Part shown: one piece after another, positions 1 to 8,219 of the stretch
Position numbering within the stretch: the stretch's first letter is position 1
Layout of the letters: each line of letters opens with the position of its first letter
Assembly (NCBI RefSeq): GCF_001277215.2
Contig: NZ_CP013940.1
Coordinates: forward strand, 3,162,001 to 3,226,000
Length of the DNA stretch: 64,000 nucleotides
Direction of reading: 5' to 3'
Origin: Cronobacter malonaticus LMG 23826
Lineage (GTDB): Bacteria > Pseudomonadota > Gammaproteobacteria > Enterobacterales > Enterobacteriaceae
The notes under the pieces: model-generated
Told to the model about the DNA's origin: nothing
Databases searched by the model: none
The model's input: the letters and a program-made list of their open reading frames with translations, nothing else
Program-made: the position numbers and the translations under genes

Positions 1-436
1 CCACCGAGCCGGTGTTAATCAGCACGCCAAAGCCCTGGGCGATAAAATGTTTCATCGCCACGTGCGCGCCGTAAATCACTCCTTTCAGATTCACATCCAC
101 CAGCCGCTCATGATCGGCGACCGGGATCTCCCAGAACCAGCCGAGCGCCCCGACGCCGACGTTATTGATCCAGACGTTAATCGGCCCGAAGCGCGCGATC
201 GCCGCCTGCGCCAGGCGTTCCACCTGATCCGGCTGGCTGACGTCTGTTTCCACCGCCAGCGCGTGGCCGTTGTCAGCGTTAATCTCCTGCGCCAGCGCCT
301 CCAGCGCCTCGCCCCGACGCGCCGCCAGCACGACGTTCGCGCCGCGTTTGGCAAGCGCCAGCGCGGCCCCGCGGCCAAAACCGCTCGACGCCCCGGTGAT
401 AACGATAGTGGTGTTGATCATTCGTTCTTCAGACAT
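1..436 (-). CDS. SDR family oxidoreductase, partial (C-terminus outside window)
   Basis: About 145 N-terminal residues of a classical short-chain dehydrogenase/reductase are visible. Near the start is the glycine-rich nucleotide-binding motif TGASSGFG, and further on an NNVG motif that corresponds to NNAG of the family. Both indicate an NAD(P)-binding Rossmann fold and a cytosolic oxidoreductase. The Ser-Tyr-Lys catalytic part lies beyond the left edge, so substrate and cofactor cannot be inferred. The start at 436 has an alternative in-frame ATG at 421 that would sit closer to the glycine motif. No operon partner is visible. Confidence 0.85.
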   Translation of the reverse strand, partial: MSEERMINTTIVITGASSGFGRGAALALAKRGANVVLAARRGEALEALAQEINADNGHALAVETDVSQPDQVERLAQAAIARFGPINVWINNVGVGALGWFWEIPVADHERLVDVNLKGVIYGAHVAMKHFIAQGFGVLINTGSV

Positions 437-666
437 AGCGGCCCCTCTTTTATCAGCAGATTGCCGCGCCGCTTCAGGCCCGAAGGGCGGCGCGGCCCAG
501 CTTTCAGTCTGGACCGGGATGCGCAGAACGCAAAAAGATGGGCTTTTAGCCTGTGAGTTAATCAGGAAACTGAAATTGATTTGTTTGAGGGGAGCGGGGT
601 ATGTAGGGGGTGAGGTATGCGCGAAGAGCGGACGTTTTAATCATGGCAAACTGAAGAAAGTCTGGC
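437..666. other. Intergenic region without recognisable gene
   Basis: Between the SDR start and the end of the XRE regulator gene I see no convincing coding sequence, RNA gene or repeat. The promoter of the leftward SDR gene must lie here. Confidence 0.5.
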
Positions 667-1506
667 TCAGCCTTCACGCTGGGCACGGTTTTGGGTGATC
701 CAACGCTCTATTTTCATCCTGCTTTCATCGGTTGCTGGATTGAAGAGCATCATTGACAGATCCGGCCTCCCTTCGACAGAAAAGGTGCAAAACTCCAGCG
801 CAATTGTTCCGATTTGCGGGTGATGTAGCATCTTTAACCCTTCTCCATGCCCGGCAACATCGTTGTTACGCCACAGGCGGGCAAAGTCAGCGCTTTGAGC
901 GGATAGCTCCTCAACCAGCCGAGCGATTTCCTCTGACGCACCGAGGCGCGCAGCATCCGCCCGAAAGGCATTGACGATGAGCCGGGCCACGCCCTCCCGG
1001 TCGTGCTGCATCTCCAGCGCCTCCGGGTCGGTAAACAGCAGGCGCAGAATATTTCGCCGCGCGGGCGGCAGCAGGGCGTAGTCCTTCAGAACAACCGCCG
1101 CCGGGTAATTCCATGCCACTACATCCCAGATGGCGGTTTTGATAATCGCCGGAATCGTCAGGCTTTCCAGCATGCGTTGCAGCCGTGGGGTTATGCTGCC
1201 GGACGGACTTACCCGGCTTTCCGGCGGATGGCCAAACGCAAGTATAAACAGATGATCGCGTTCGGGAGGTGTAAGCCGCAGCCCGGCAGCAATGCGGTTT
1301 AGCACCTCGCGAGAGGGGGTTCCTCCGCGGCCCTGCTCAAGCCAGGTATACCAGGTCGGGCTGATATTCGCGAGCTGAGCCACCTCTTCGCGACGCAGGC
1401 CCGGCGTACGGCGGCGGCCGGGCAAAAAACCAAACGAAGCCGGGTCAAGTCCTAGGCTGCGGGCTCTTAAAAAATCACCCAGAGGATTTTCAGAAAACAG
1501 CGTCAT
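667..1506 (-). CDS. XRE-family transcriptional regulator with MmyB-like ligand domain
   Basis: This 279-residue protein starts with a helix-turn-helix domain (about residues 5-85; RRTPGLRREEVAQLA, then a WYTWLEQGR stretch) typical of the HTH_31/MmyB family. The remaining ~180 residues match the length and look of the MmyB-like ligand-binding domain. Such proteins are cytosolic one-component regulators that usually control a divergent oxidoreductase. Here the gene is divergent from an SDR/epimerase at 1606, with 99 bases between. A dyad ACTACTTTAATAGT at 1543-1556 in that gap is a possible operator (inference). The ligand is unknown. Confidence 0.85.
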   Translation of the reverse strand: MTLFSENPLGDFLRARSLGLDPASFGFLPGRRRTPGLRREEVAQLANISPTWYTWLEQGRGGTPSREVLNRIAAGLRLTPPERDHLFILAFGHPPESRVSPSGSITPRLQRMLESLTIPAIIKTAIWDVVAWNYPAAVVLKDYALLPPARRNILRLLFTDPEALEMQHDREGVARLIVNAFRADAARLGASEEIARLVEELSAQSADFARLWRNNDVAGHGEGLKMLHHPQIGTIALEFCTFSVEGRPDLSMMLFNPATDESRMKIERWITQNRAQREG

Positions 1507-1605
1507 AAATTAGCCTGTTAATGTTTATACCCTGATAAGGTCACTACTTTAATAGTAAAAGATCCGTGCTTACGCTGTTGCAGTAAATTACTCAGGAGAA
1601 AGACC

Positions 1606-2502
1606 ATGCGTATTTTTGTAACGGGTGCGACGGGTTTTATTGGCTCACGTGTAGTATCAGCCCTTCTTGCACGCGGCCATCAGGTGACCGGGCTTGTGCG
1701 TTCAGAAGAAGCAGCCCGGCAGTTAGTCGATAAGGGCGTTACTGCCCAGCGCGGAACTCTGGAAGATCCCCTCGAGTGGGTTGCAGGCATCGACCAGTGC
1801 GATGCAGTGATCCACACCGCCTTCGATCATGATTTCACCCGTTTTGTGGAAAATTGCGAAAAAGATCGCCGGGTTATTAGCGCTATTGGCTCTGTGCTTC
1901 AGGGCAGCCAGCGCCCGCTGCTTATCACCTCCGGCACCGGAATGGGTGATGACGGCAGCGGCCAGCCCGCTCTGGAGCAGAATTTCAACCCGGCACATCC
2001 TAACCCACGTGTAGCCTCTGAGCTGGAAGGCTCTCAGCTACTGGAATCAGGGATTGATGTGCGTGTGGTGCGTTTGCCTCAGGTTCACAATACCGAACGC
2101 CAGGGGTTAATCAGCTATTACATCTCTCTTGCCAAAGAAAAAGGCGCAGCAGCTTACATTGGCGAAGGTAAAAACGCCTGGTGTGCGGCACACGTGGATG
2201 ACGTGGCCGGGCTGTATGTAAAAGTGCTTGAGCAAGGCGAACGCGGCGAACGGTATCATGCGGTAGCGGAGGAAAGCATTGCTTCATGGCTGATTGCGCA
2301 AACCGTAGCGACAGGCCTGGATATCCCTGCTGTTTCGCTGAAATCAGAACAGGCCGCAGAGCATTTCGGCTGGTTCGCCGCTTTCACAATGATGGATATG
2401 CGTGCAAGCGGTGCATGGACACGCCAGCAGCTCGACTGGCAGCCCAAAGGACCAGGGCTTATTGATGATTTGAACAGAATGAGTTTCTCAGGCCAGCCTT
2501 AG
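1606..2502 (+). CDS. NAD(P)-dependent epimerase / atypical SDR
   Basis: This 298-residue extended-type SDR begins with the nucleotide-binding motif GATGFIGS (about residues 7-14), followed by an alternating beta-alpha pattern and a C-terminal substrate lobe. This matches the NAD-dependent epimerase/dehydratase family; many close homologues are simply called SDR oxidoreductases. An AGGAG ribosome-binding site lies about 8 bases before the ATG. It is divergent from the XRE regulator at 667-1506, its likely regulator. The substrate cannot be inferred. Confidence 0.85.
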   Translation: MRIFVTGATGFIGSRVVSALLARGHQVTGLVRSEEAARQLVDKGVTAQRGTLEDPLEWVAGIDQCDAVIHTAFDHDFTRFVENCEKDRRVISAIGSVLQGSQRPLLITSGTGMGDDGSGQPALEQNFNPAHPNPRVASELEGSQLLESGIDVRVVRLPQVHNTERQGLISYYISLAKEKGAAAYIGEGKNAWCAAHVDDVAGLYVKVLEQGERGERYHAVAEESIASWLIAQTVATGLDIPAVSLKSEQAAEHFGWFAAFTMMDMRASGAWTRQQLDWQPKGPGLIDDLNRMSFSGQP

Positions 2503-2842
2503 ACCCAGCGCCGGGTAACGGCTTCGCCTTACGCGACCCTGATGATTCCACACCGCTGCATGGACAGGCAAGTGAGTGAATGACGGCCTGTTAAAACCTA
2601 CTTCTACAGGCAAAGCCTGTTATTACGGCGGTGCCGAGACGTCCGCTCCTGCCACGAAGCGCCTCATGCCAAACGGGCGTTATCGCATTCGCACCTGTCT
2701 TAGTCAGCCAGTTTCACGCGGTTAATCAGTGACTGCTGGCTTAGCCGTGACGTGTTGCCTGGACGAAACCTGTAGCCACTCATCCATTCTTTCGGTTTAG
2801 CTGACAATATAAGGATGGCGCCAGGCCATCCTTGTTTCATAC
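2503..2842. other. Intergenic region with a hairpin near its right end
   Basis: About 340 bases between two convergent genes. Apart from the hairpin at 2811-2833, I see no gene or repeat I can support. Confidence 0.4.
2811..2833 (-). terminator. Hairpin downstream of the TetR gene
   Basis: The arms AAGGATGGC (2811-2819) and GCCATCCTT (2825-2833) form a perfect 9-bp stem with a 5-base loop, just past the stop codon of the leftward TetR gene. The T-tract on the minus strand is weak (TATATTGT). The stem has nearly the same sequence as the terminator behind ridA at 3981. Confidence 0.55.
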
Positions 2843-3430
2843 TCAGGCGCGCAGACCGCCCGCCAGCAGCGTAAACACCTCGATCATTTTCGGCAGCGCT
2901 TCTTCGGGCTGTGGGCTTGCGGCCACCCACAGCGCGGCATTGAGCGCCGCGCCGTTCAGCAGCCGTGCGGCAGCGTCGGCGTCTACCGGTTTGATTATCC
3001 CGCGCGCCATCATGCTGATAACCGTCTCGCGCGTGGCGTCAAGGCAGCTATTCTGGCTAGGCCACTGCGCCGGATCGCCGAGAAACGCCGGGCCATCCAG
3101 CAGCACGATGCGCCGCACCTCTTCATCCAGCGCCATCTGAATATAGGCGACGCCTTCGGCGATCAGCGTTTCCCACGGGTCTTTCACGCCTGCGGCGACC
3201 GCTTTCGCGCGCTGCGCCATCTCGCCATCCACCTGGGCGACCACGGCGGCGAGCAGCCCTTTTTTATCGCCGAAATTATGGTACAGCGCGCCGCGCGTCA
3301 GCCCGACGCTGGCGGTGAGTTCATCCATTGAAGCGGCCGCAAACCCTTTCTCAGCGAACGCCTTTCGCGCCGCCGCGATGAGCTTCGCGCGGTTTTCTTC
3401 CATGGTGTCGATGCGCCGTCTTGCGGCCAT
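2843..3430 (-). CDS. TetR/AcrR-family transcriptional repressor
   Basis: This 195-residue protein has a TetR-type N-terminal helix-turn-helix (about residues 10-60; AFAEKGFAAASMDELTASVGLTRGALYHNF is the signature, cut here only by naming FAEKGF and GALYHNF as its ends). The helical C-terminal ligand domain is family-typical. It is divergent from a RidA-family gene at 3573. The gap between them contains three near-identical palindromes that are the obvious operators. The most likely role is an autorepressor that also controls the ridA-like gene. The ligand is unknown. Confidence 0.92.
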   Translation of the reverse strand: MAARRRIDTMEENRAKLIAAARKAFAEKGFAAASMDELTASVGLTRGALYHNFGDKKGLLAAVVAQVDGEMAQRAKAVAAGVKDPWETLIAEGVAYIQMALDEEVRRIVLLDGPAFLGDPAQWPSQNSCLDATRETVISMMARGIIKPVDADAAARLLNGAALNAALWVAASPQPEEALPKMIEVFTLLAGGLRA

Positions 3431-3444
3431 AGGATCTCCTTTTC

Positions 3445-3461
3445 ACATACGCAACGTATTT
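3445..3461. promoter_or_regulatory. Putative TetR operator site 1
   Basis: ACATACGCAACGTATTT is an imperfect palindrome 15 bases upstream of the tetR start codon. It is the weakest of three copies of the ACATACGC-x-GCGTATGT motif in this divergent region, and is probably the autoregulatory site. Confidence 0.7.
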
Positions 3462-3467
3462 CAATTG

Positions 3468-3484
3468 ACATACGCAGCGTATGT
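3468..3484. promoter_or_regulatory. Putative TetR operator site 2
   Basis: ACATACGCAGCGTATGT is a perfect 8+1+8 palindrome centred at 3476, 23 bases from the centre of site 1. Perfect symmetry and position between the divergent genes make it the best operator candidate. Confidence 0.8.
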
Positions 3485-3497
3485 GTAATGATTATTC

Positions 3498-3514
3498 ACA
3501 TACGCCGCGTATAT
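3498..3514. promoter_or_regulatory. Putative TetR operator site 3
   Basis: ACATACGCCGCGTATAT is a near-perfect palindrome centred at 3506, 30 bases from site 2 and on the ridA side of the gap, so it is placed to control the rightward promoter. Confidence 0.75.
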
Positions 3515-3572
3515 TAAATCAATTCCCGGCAAGGCGCACCCGGCTTCTTGCCCAACGTTAACAGGACACCTT

Positions 3573-3977
3573 ATGACTTCTCGCGAACCCGTTTTCCCCG
3601 CTAACCGTCATGCGTTGTATGAAGAACACGGTTATTCCGCCGCCATTCGCAGCGGCGATCTGCTGTTTGTTTCAGGCCAGGTGGGCAGCCGCGCCGACGG
3701 CACGCCGGAGCCGGATTTTGAAGCGCAGGTGCGGCTTGCGTTTGAGAACCTGCGCGCGACGCTCGCCGCCGCCGGTTGTACCTTTGACGACCTGGTGGAT
3801 GTCACCACGTTTCATACCGATCCAGAGCGCCAGTTCCCGGCTATTATGGCGGTTAAACAGGCCATTTTCCCGGCACCGCCGTACCCGAACTGGACCGCGG
3901 TCGGCGTCAACTGGCTGGCGGGTTTTGACTTTGAAATCAAGGTGATTGCCCGTATCCCGGACGGGCCGCGCGCATAG
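3573..3977 (+). CDS. RidA / YjgF-family protein
   Basis: This 134-residue protein has the length and pattern of the RidA/YER057c/UK114 family (VSGQVG near residue 35; DVTTF near residue 78; a C-terminal beta strand EIKVIARIP). Family members are cytosolic trimers. Canonical RidA hydrolyses reactive imine/enamine intermediates, but many paralogues have other substrates. The conserved arginine of true RidA near the C-terminus is not clearly placed here, so I do not give the gene symbol. Control by the divergent TetR protein is likely. AGGACA lies before the ATG. A strong terminator follows. Confidence 0.85.
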   Translation: MTSREPVFPANRHALYEEHGYSAAIRSGDLLFVSGQVGSRADGTPEPDFEAQVRLAFENLRATLAAAGCTFDDLVDVTTFHTDPERQFPAIMAVKQAIFPAPPYPNWTAVGVNWLAGFDFEIKVIARIPDGPRA

Positions 3978-3980
3978 TAA

Positions 3981-4007
3981 AAAAGGATGGCTCAGGGCCA
4001 TCCTTTT
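3981..4007. terminator. Bidirectional rho-independent terminator
   Basis: The arms AAAAGGATGGC (3981-3991) and GCCATCCTTTT (3997-4007) form a perfect 11-bp stem with a TCAGG loop and T/A runs on both sides. It lies between the convergent ridA-like and GAPDH genes and can serve both. Confidence 0.88.
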
Positions 4008-4023
4008 TATCAACTACTGTGCG

Positions 4024-5034
4024 TTACAAACCACGGTGCGCCATTAACAGCGCCAGATCCACCAGCCGGTTTGAGAAGCCCCATTCGTTATCATACCAGG
4101 CGAGGATTTTGACCATGTTGCCGCCAATCACCAGCGTTGAGAGGCCGTCGATAATGGATGAGCGCGGGTCGCCGCGATAGTCGCTGGAGACCAGCGGTTC
4201 ATCGCTGTAGCCGAGAATGCCTTGCAGCGGCCCTTCCTGTGACGCCTTCAGAAACGCGGCGTTGACCTCTTCCACGGTGACATCGCGGGCGAGCGTGACG
4301 GTGAGATCGACAATCGACACCACCGGCACCGGTACGCGCAGCGAGTAACCGGTCATGCGTCCGTCGAGTTCAGGGATCACTTTACCTATAGCCTTCGCCG
4401 CCCCGCTGGAGTACGGCACGATGGAGAGCGCCGCCGCGCGCGCGCCGCGCAGATCTTTCTCCGGCTGGTCGTGGAGCGCCTGGCTGTTGGTGTAGGCATG
4501 GGTGGTGTTCATCAGGCCGTGCTGAATGCCGAACTGCTGGTGCAGCACCTGGGCCGCGGGCGCAAGGCCGTTGGTGGTGCAGCTGCCGTTGCTGACCACG
4601 TGATGCCGCGCCGGATCGTACTGCTCATGGTTAACGCCCATCACAATGGTCAGGTCGTCGTTTTTCGCCGGGGCCGAAATGATTACGCGCTTCGCGCCAC
4701 CTTTGGTGATATGCACTTCGGCCTGGGCTTTATCGGTAAAGAAGCCAGTGGCTTCGATGACAATTTCCACGCCCACGCTGCTCCACGGAATATTGCCGGG
4801 GTCGCGCTCGGAGAAGACGCGGATGGCGCGCCCGTCGAGCTTCAGCTCGCCCTCGCCCGCTTCTACGGTCGCCGGCAGCGTGCCGAGCAGGGAGTCATGT
4901 TTCAGCAGATGCGCCAGGGTTTTGCTGTCGGTGAGATCGTTAATCGCCACGACCTGAAACGCCTCATTGCCCAGCGCGGCGCGTAGTACGTTGCGGCCGA
5001 TACGGCCAAATCCGTTAATACCTACTTTAACCAT
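4024..5034 (-). CDS. Type I glyceraldehyde-3-phosphate dehydrogenase paralogue
   Basis: This 336-residue protein has the full GAPDH architecture: N-terminal NAD-binding GINGFGRIGR (residues 5-14), an Asp after the second strand (D33) that favours NAD, the catalytic SCTTN with C152, catalytic H179, and the C-terminal WYDNEWG. It converts glyceraldehyde-3-phosphate to 1,3-bisphosphoglycerate in the cytosol. It is probably an accessory copy, not the housekeeping gapA: the active-site segment reads SNGSCTTNGLAP, with Gly in place of the conserved second Cys, and the neighbours are not glycolytic. A good AGGAG-like site precedes the ATG at 5034. Confidence 0.93.
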   Translation of the reverse strand: MVKVGINGFGRIGRNVLRAALGNEAFQVVAINDLTDSKTLAHLLKHDSLLGTLPATVEAGEGELKLDGRAIRVFSERDPGNIPWSSVGVEIVIEATGFFTDKAQAEVHITKGGAKRVIISAPAKNDDLTIVMGVNHEQYDPARHHVVSNGSCTTNGLAPAAQVLHQQFGIQHGLMNTTHAYTNSQALHDQPEKDLRGARAAALSIVPYSSGAAKAIGKVIPELDGRMTGYSLRVPVPVVSIVDLTVTLARDVTVEEVNAAFLKASQEGPLQGILGYSDEPLVSSDYRGDPRSSIIDGLSTLVIGGNMVKILAWYDNEWGFSNRLVDLALLMAHRGL

Positions 5035-5112
5035 GATGAAGCTCCTCTGTTAACGTTCTGTAGAGAGTGTGTAACAGAGGGGCAATGGCGTAAATGACGA
5101 TATTAGATCACT

Positions 5113-6093
5113 TTACGCCATCATGCGTGCGCAGAAGCGTTCGCGGTAGTCCGACGGCGTGAGATGCAGGTTACGCTCAAAGACGCGGCGCAGGTTGATA
5201 CCGTTGCCGAAACCGCACTGCGTCGCGACCTGCTCAATACTTTCGCTCCCCTGCTCCAGGCGCTGGCGGGCGGCGTCAAGGCGCGCCTCTTCCACATAGC
5301 GGGCGGGCGACACGCCGGTTTCGCGCGTAAAAACACGGGTGAAATTGCGCGGGCTCATCGCCACATGCTCTGCCAGTCGCTCAACGCTGAGATCCTGCGC
5401 CAGGTTCTCAAGGATCCAGCCCTGGAGATCGCGGATCGGGCCAGGCGTTTTCGCCTGGGTCAGCAGATAGCGGCTGAACTGCGACTGCCCGCCGGGACGG
5501 CGCAGATACATCACCAGCTCCTGCGCGACGTTACGCGCAAGCTCAAATCCGCCGTCTTCCTCCAGCAGCGCCAGCGTCAGATCAAAACCGGACGTCACGC
5601 CTGCCGACGTCCAGATATCGCCGTCCTGCACGTAAATCGGCCCGCGCTCTACTGTCACCGCCGGGAAACGCGCGGCGAGCGTATCGAGCAGCCGCCAGTG
5701 GGTGGTGGCGCGCCGCCCGTCCAGCAGACCGGCCTGCGCCAGCAGCAGCGCCCCGCCGCACACCGAGACCACGCGCCGGGCATGCGGTGCCGCCTGTGAC
5801 AGCCACTGCGCCACCTGGTCGCCCTCTTCTTCCGTCAGCCCTCGGCCCGTCACCATGATGGTGTCAAAGGGCGTGTGCGGCGCAAGATCGCACAGGCGGT
5901 GCTCCGCCAGCAATTTGAAGCCGGAGGCGCCGTGGATGACGTGGTGCGGCTGGGTGGTGGCAAGCGTCACCTGATAGTGCGGCTCAGGGGCATCCGCAGG
6001 CCGCAACTGGTTGGCCCGGGTGAAGATATCGGCGATGCCGGTCGCTTCCAGCAACATGCCCCCTTCCGGGGCGATAATCAGAATAGTTTTCAT
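5113..6093 (-). CDS. GlxA-family transcriptional regulator (DJ-1/PfpI plus AraC)
   Basis: The 326 residues form two domains. The N-terminal ~180 are a DJ-1/PfpI glutamine-amidotransferase-like fold (nucleophile-elbow VSVCGGALLLA near residue 110). The C-terminal ~100 are an AraC-type double helix-turn-helix (AEHVAMSPRNFTRVF and QVATQCGFG). This is the GlxA/FtrA group of regulators, in which the first domain senses a ligand. It is transcribed in the same direction as the GAPDH gene, 78 bases upstream of it, so it may control it (inference only). Confidence 0.9.
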   Translation of the reverse strand: MKTILIIAPEGGMLLEATGIADIFTRANQLRPADAPEPHYQVTLATTQPHHVIHGASGFKLLAEHRLCDLAPHTPFDTIMVTGRGLTEEEGDQVAQWLSQAAPHARRVVSVCGGALLLAQAGLLDGRRATTHWRLLDTLAARFPAVTVERGPIYVQDGDIWTSAGVTSGFDLTLALLEEDGGFELARNVAQELVMYLRRPGGQSQFSRYLLTQAKTPGPIRDLQGWILENLAQDLSVERLAEHVAMSPRNFTRVFTRETGVSPARYVEEARLDAARQRLEQGSESIEQVATQCGFGNGINLRRVFERNLHLTPSDYRERFCARMMA

Positions 6094-6323
6094 GTCCTGA
6101 AAAATACGCTTTATACAAATTAAGTCAACACGGGCGCTTAACCGTATGGCGGTTTCAGAACGTGTGATGGCGTGGTCTGTACGGCATTGAGCGCAGATAA
6201 CGCTTTGTGGGATAAGTAAAATCGCAGGGAATAAAAGGGAGGCGGGTTTAGTGAGAGGGGAAACAGAGCGCGCTGGTGTATTTGCTTATGAAAATTCCCG
6301 CCGCTGGCGCAGCGGGGCTGACG

Positions 6324-6620
6324 TTACTGCCGCGATTGCCAGTCGCGCTCGCAGTGTTCTTTCGCTTCGGCCAGCAAATCGCGCAGCTCCGGCGCGCCGT
6401 CGCTGTAGCCGTAATCCATGGTGCTGCTGGCGGCCTGCTGCTCCTGCTGCGCGGCAAAGCGGATCTCATCCTGCTGCGGCTGCCATTCACCGTTATCGTC
6501 ACGCACCAACCGCGTGGCATATTGCGGCTGTTTGTCATCCTCGCCGTAGATTTCATATTTACACTCAGGCGCGTTTTCCGGCCCAAATTCCAGGGTATCG
6601 ATCAGATGCGGCTGTGCCAT
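6324..6620 (-). CDS. Small conserved hypothetical protein
   Basis: This is a 98-residue acidic, Gln-rich soluble protein with no signal peptide or membrane segment. The very good ribosome-binding site AAGGAGG, 5 bases before the ATG, supports that it is real. I do not recognise a domain. The flanking genes give no functional hint. Confidence 0.65.
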   Translation of the reverse strand: MAQPHLIDTLEFGPENAPECKYEIYGEDDKQPQYATRLVRDDNGEWQPQQDEIRFAAQQEQQAASSTMDYGYSDGAPELRDLLAEAKEHCERDWQSRQ

Positions 6621-6731
6621 CGTGCCTCCTTCAACAGGTTAAAAATAAAGGGTAGTACAGGGAAGCGGAATGTGCCGGAGCCGTGTAGAATAACCGAAGC
6701 GCGGGACGTGAGATAAATAAGGGAAATCGTC

Positions 6732-6926
6732 ATGCTGAAAAAAGCTATTTTCTTTTTCATTGAGCCGTATTTACCTTACGTCGCCCTTTTCTTTATTGTG
6801 CTCGGTGGTGTTATTTTTCATTATGTTGTTCCCGAGCACGCGGGCGCATTAACGTTTATGTGGCTGGTGCATGTGCTGTACTGGTTTGTGAAATATGTGC
6901 CCTCTTATATCAGGTTTAAACAATAA
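6732..6926 (+). CDS. Small two-segment membrane protein
   Basis: The 64 residues contain two hydrophobic stretches (about residues 14-30 and 40-55) with a Lys-rich start and a basic end, so it is probably an inner-membrane protein. GGGAAA precedes the ATG by about 7 bases. I do not recognise the family. Confidence 0.6.
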   Translation: MLKKAIFFFIEPYLPYVALFFIVLGGVIFHYVVPEHAGALTFMWLVHVLYWFVKYVPSYIRFKQ

Positions 6927-6976
6927 ACCGCTCACAGATAATTCCTCTGCGCCACTGGCGCGCAGAGGCTAACCAT

Positions 6977-7432
6977 TTAATTACGTTCAAGTAGCGTCAG
7001 TTTACCGTCAGGGGTTTGTCTGTAGAGTTTACCATTTAGACCAAAAAACACTTTACTACTATAATCCCCCCCAACCCTCATCACGACATCATTATAAATA
7101 CAATTTTTATCACTTTTAATATCATCAAAACAATTATAATCGTCTATAGTGCCATCGTTACTACCTGTCGGCGCAGCGACATACCCCCCGAAATACATGA
7201 TAGTGATTGTAAAGTCTTCAGGGTTATCGATTAAATGATATTTTTCTTGCAGGTTATCTTTGTTTTTATTCCACCAGTCAATCTTACCCCGATCTGTGAA
7301 CGGCGGATGATTAATATATACTTTACCATCAGCCACCCTAATTATTTCTGTTGGCGCAAAAAAATCCCAGCAAAACCATGTAATACATATTAACAACAAA
7401 GCAAAAAGGATTTTCTTAAGCATTATATTCAC
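6977..7432 (-). CDS. DUF943 family membrane-anchored protein
   Basis: This 151-residue protein has one N-terminal membrane anchor (about residues 5-22) and a periplasmic domain carrying the DUF943 signature PPFTDRGKIDWWNKNK. The family has no established biochemical role. In Enterobacteriaceae it often stands beside DUF3289 or T6SS-associated genes. Here it follows a DUF3289 gene with a 17-base overlap, implying translational coupling. A second in-frame ATG at 7423 could also be the start. A role as periplasmic immunity protein for the upstream product is an inference. Confidence 0.8.
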   Translation of the reverse strand: MNIMLKKILFALLLICITWFCWDFFAPTEIIRVADGKVYINHPPFTDRGKIDWWNKNKDNLQEKYHLIDNPEDFTITIMYFGGYVAAPTGSNDGTIDDYNCFDDIKSDKNCIYNDVVMRVGGDYSSKVFFGLNGKLYRQTPDGKLTLLERN

Positions 7433-8219
7433 CTGTAATGGTTACTTTAGCTTCAAAATTCGTAAAAAATGGTTTAAAGCCGAGTTTATTGAACCTTTGC
7501 AAGACAAACCAGATTCTAAAGAAAGTAAAGGCATTAAACTGTACTTTACTGATATCATCAGTATCAAGCCCAAAATGATCCTGACCTTTAAAACGAATAA
7601 CAGCAATGTATTTTTTATTGTTCAGAACCAGCGAGTCAATAGAAATTTCCGTACTATTAACATCATGTATGGAAATTCCCAAACCGTTAATGCATGACTG
7701 CCATCCAACAAATTTAGGCAAGTGCATACTCGTAAAAGGCTTTGTAAAATGTTCTTTCGTTAACACATGCTTATCAAAATTATGCCTGTCAAGAATATAT
7801 TTGATAGCACCTACTGCACTTGTATTACTTTTATCCTGGATTATAACTTTTCTATATGCTTCATTTATCTGCAAATCATAATAATCCGCACCATCTTTGT
7901 AATGCATATGGTCAATTAATCTGGCGATAAGGCTTTTATATGTGCCGACAAAAGAGAAAGCTTTGGACTGTGTTTTCATATCATTAAAAAGCATTTCTAT
8001 CACTCTTTCTTTCGTATAAGGCGCAAGGCGGCGCAGCGCCGGGTGATCATAGGGAGAGCGATAGGTACAATAATCAATAAAGGGTGACACCTGATACAGT
8101 TTAAAACGCTCCTTAAGCGTTTTCTCATCCAGATCGCCACACTTCATATCATCAGCGTTGCGATCGTTAAAAGGTTTTTGACTTGTAAAAACAGTTAACG
8201 GCTGAGCTAGTCCACTCAT
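7416..8219 (-). CDS. DUF3289 / YPO3983 family protein
   Basis: Of two possible starts, the ATG at 8219 is chosen because AAGGAT lies 8 bases upstream; the alternative at 8258 has no good site. The 267-residue product has no signal peptide. Its N-terminal region with NDRNADDMKCGDL and the following part resemble the DUF3289 (YPO3983) family. Its AT-rich composition contrasts with the surrounding GC-rich backbone, suggesting acquisition. The overlap with the DUF943 gene suggests the two act together. An effector-immunity relation is possible but unproven. Confidence 0.75.
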   Translation of the reverse strand: MSGLAQPLTVFTSQKPFNDRNADDMKCGDLDEKTLKERFKLYQVSPFIDYCTYRSPYDHPALRRLAPYTKERVIEMLFNDMKTQSKAFSFVGTYKSLIARLIDHMHYKDGADYYDLQINEAYRKVIIQDKSNTSAVGAIKYILDRHNFDKHVLTKEHFTKPFTSMHLPKFVGWQSCINGLGISIHDVNSTEISIDSLVLNNKKYIAVIRFKGQDHFGLDTDDISKVQFNAFTFFRIWFVLQRFNKLGFKPFFTNFEAKVTITGEYNA

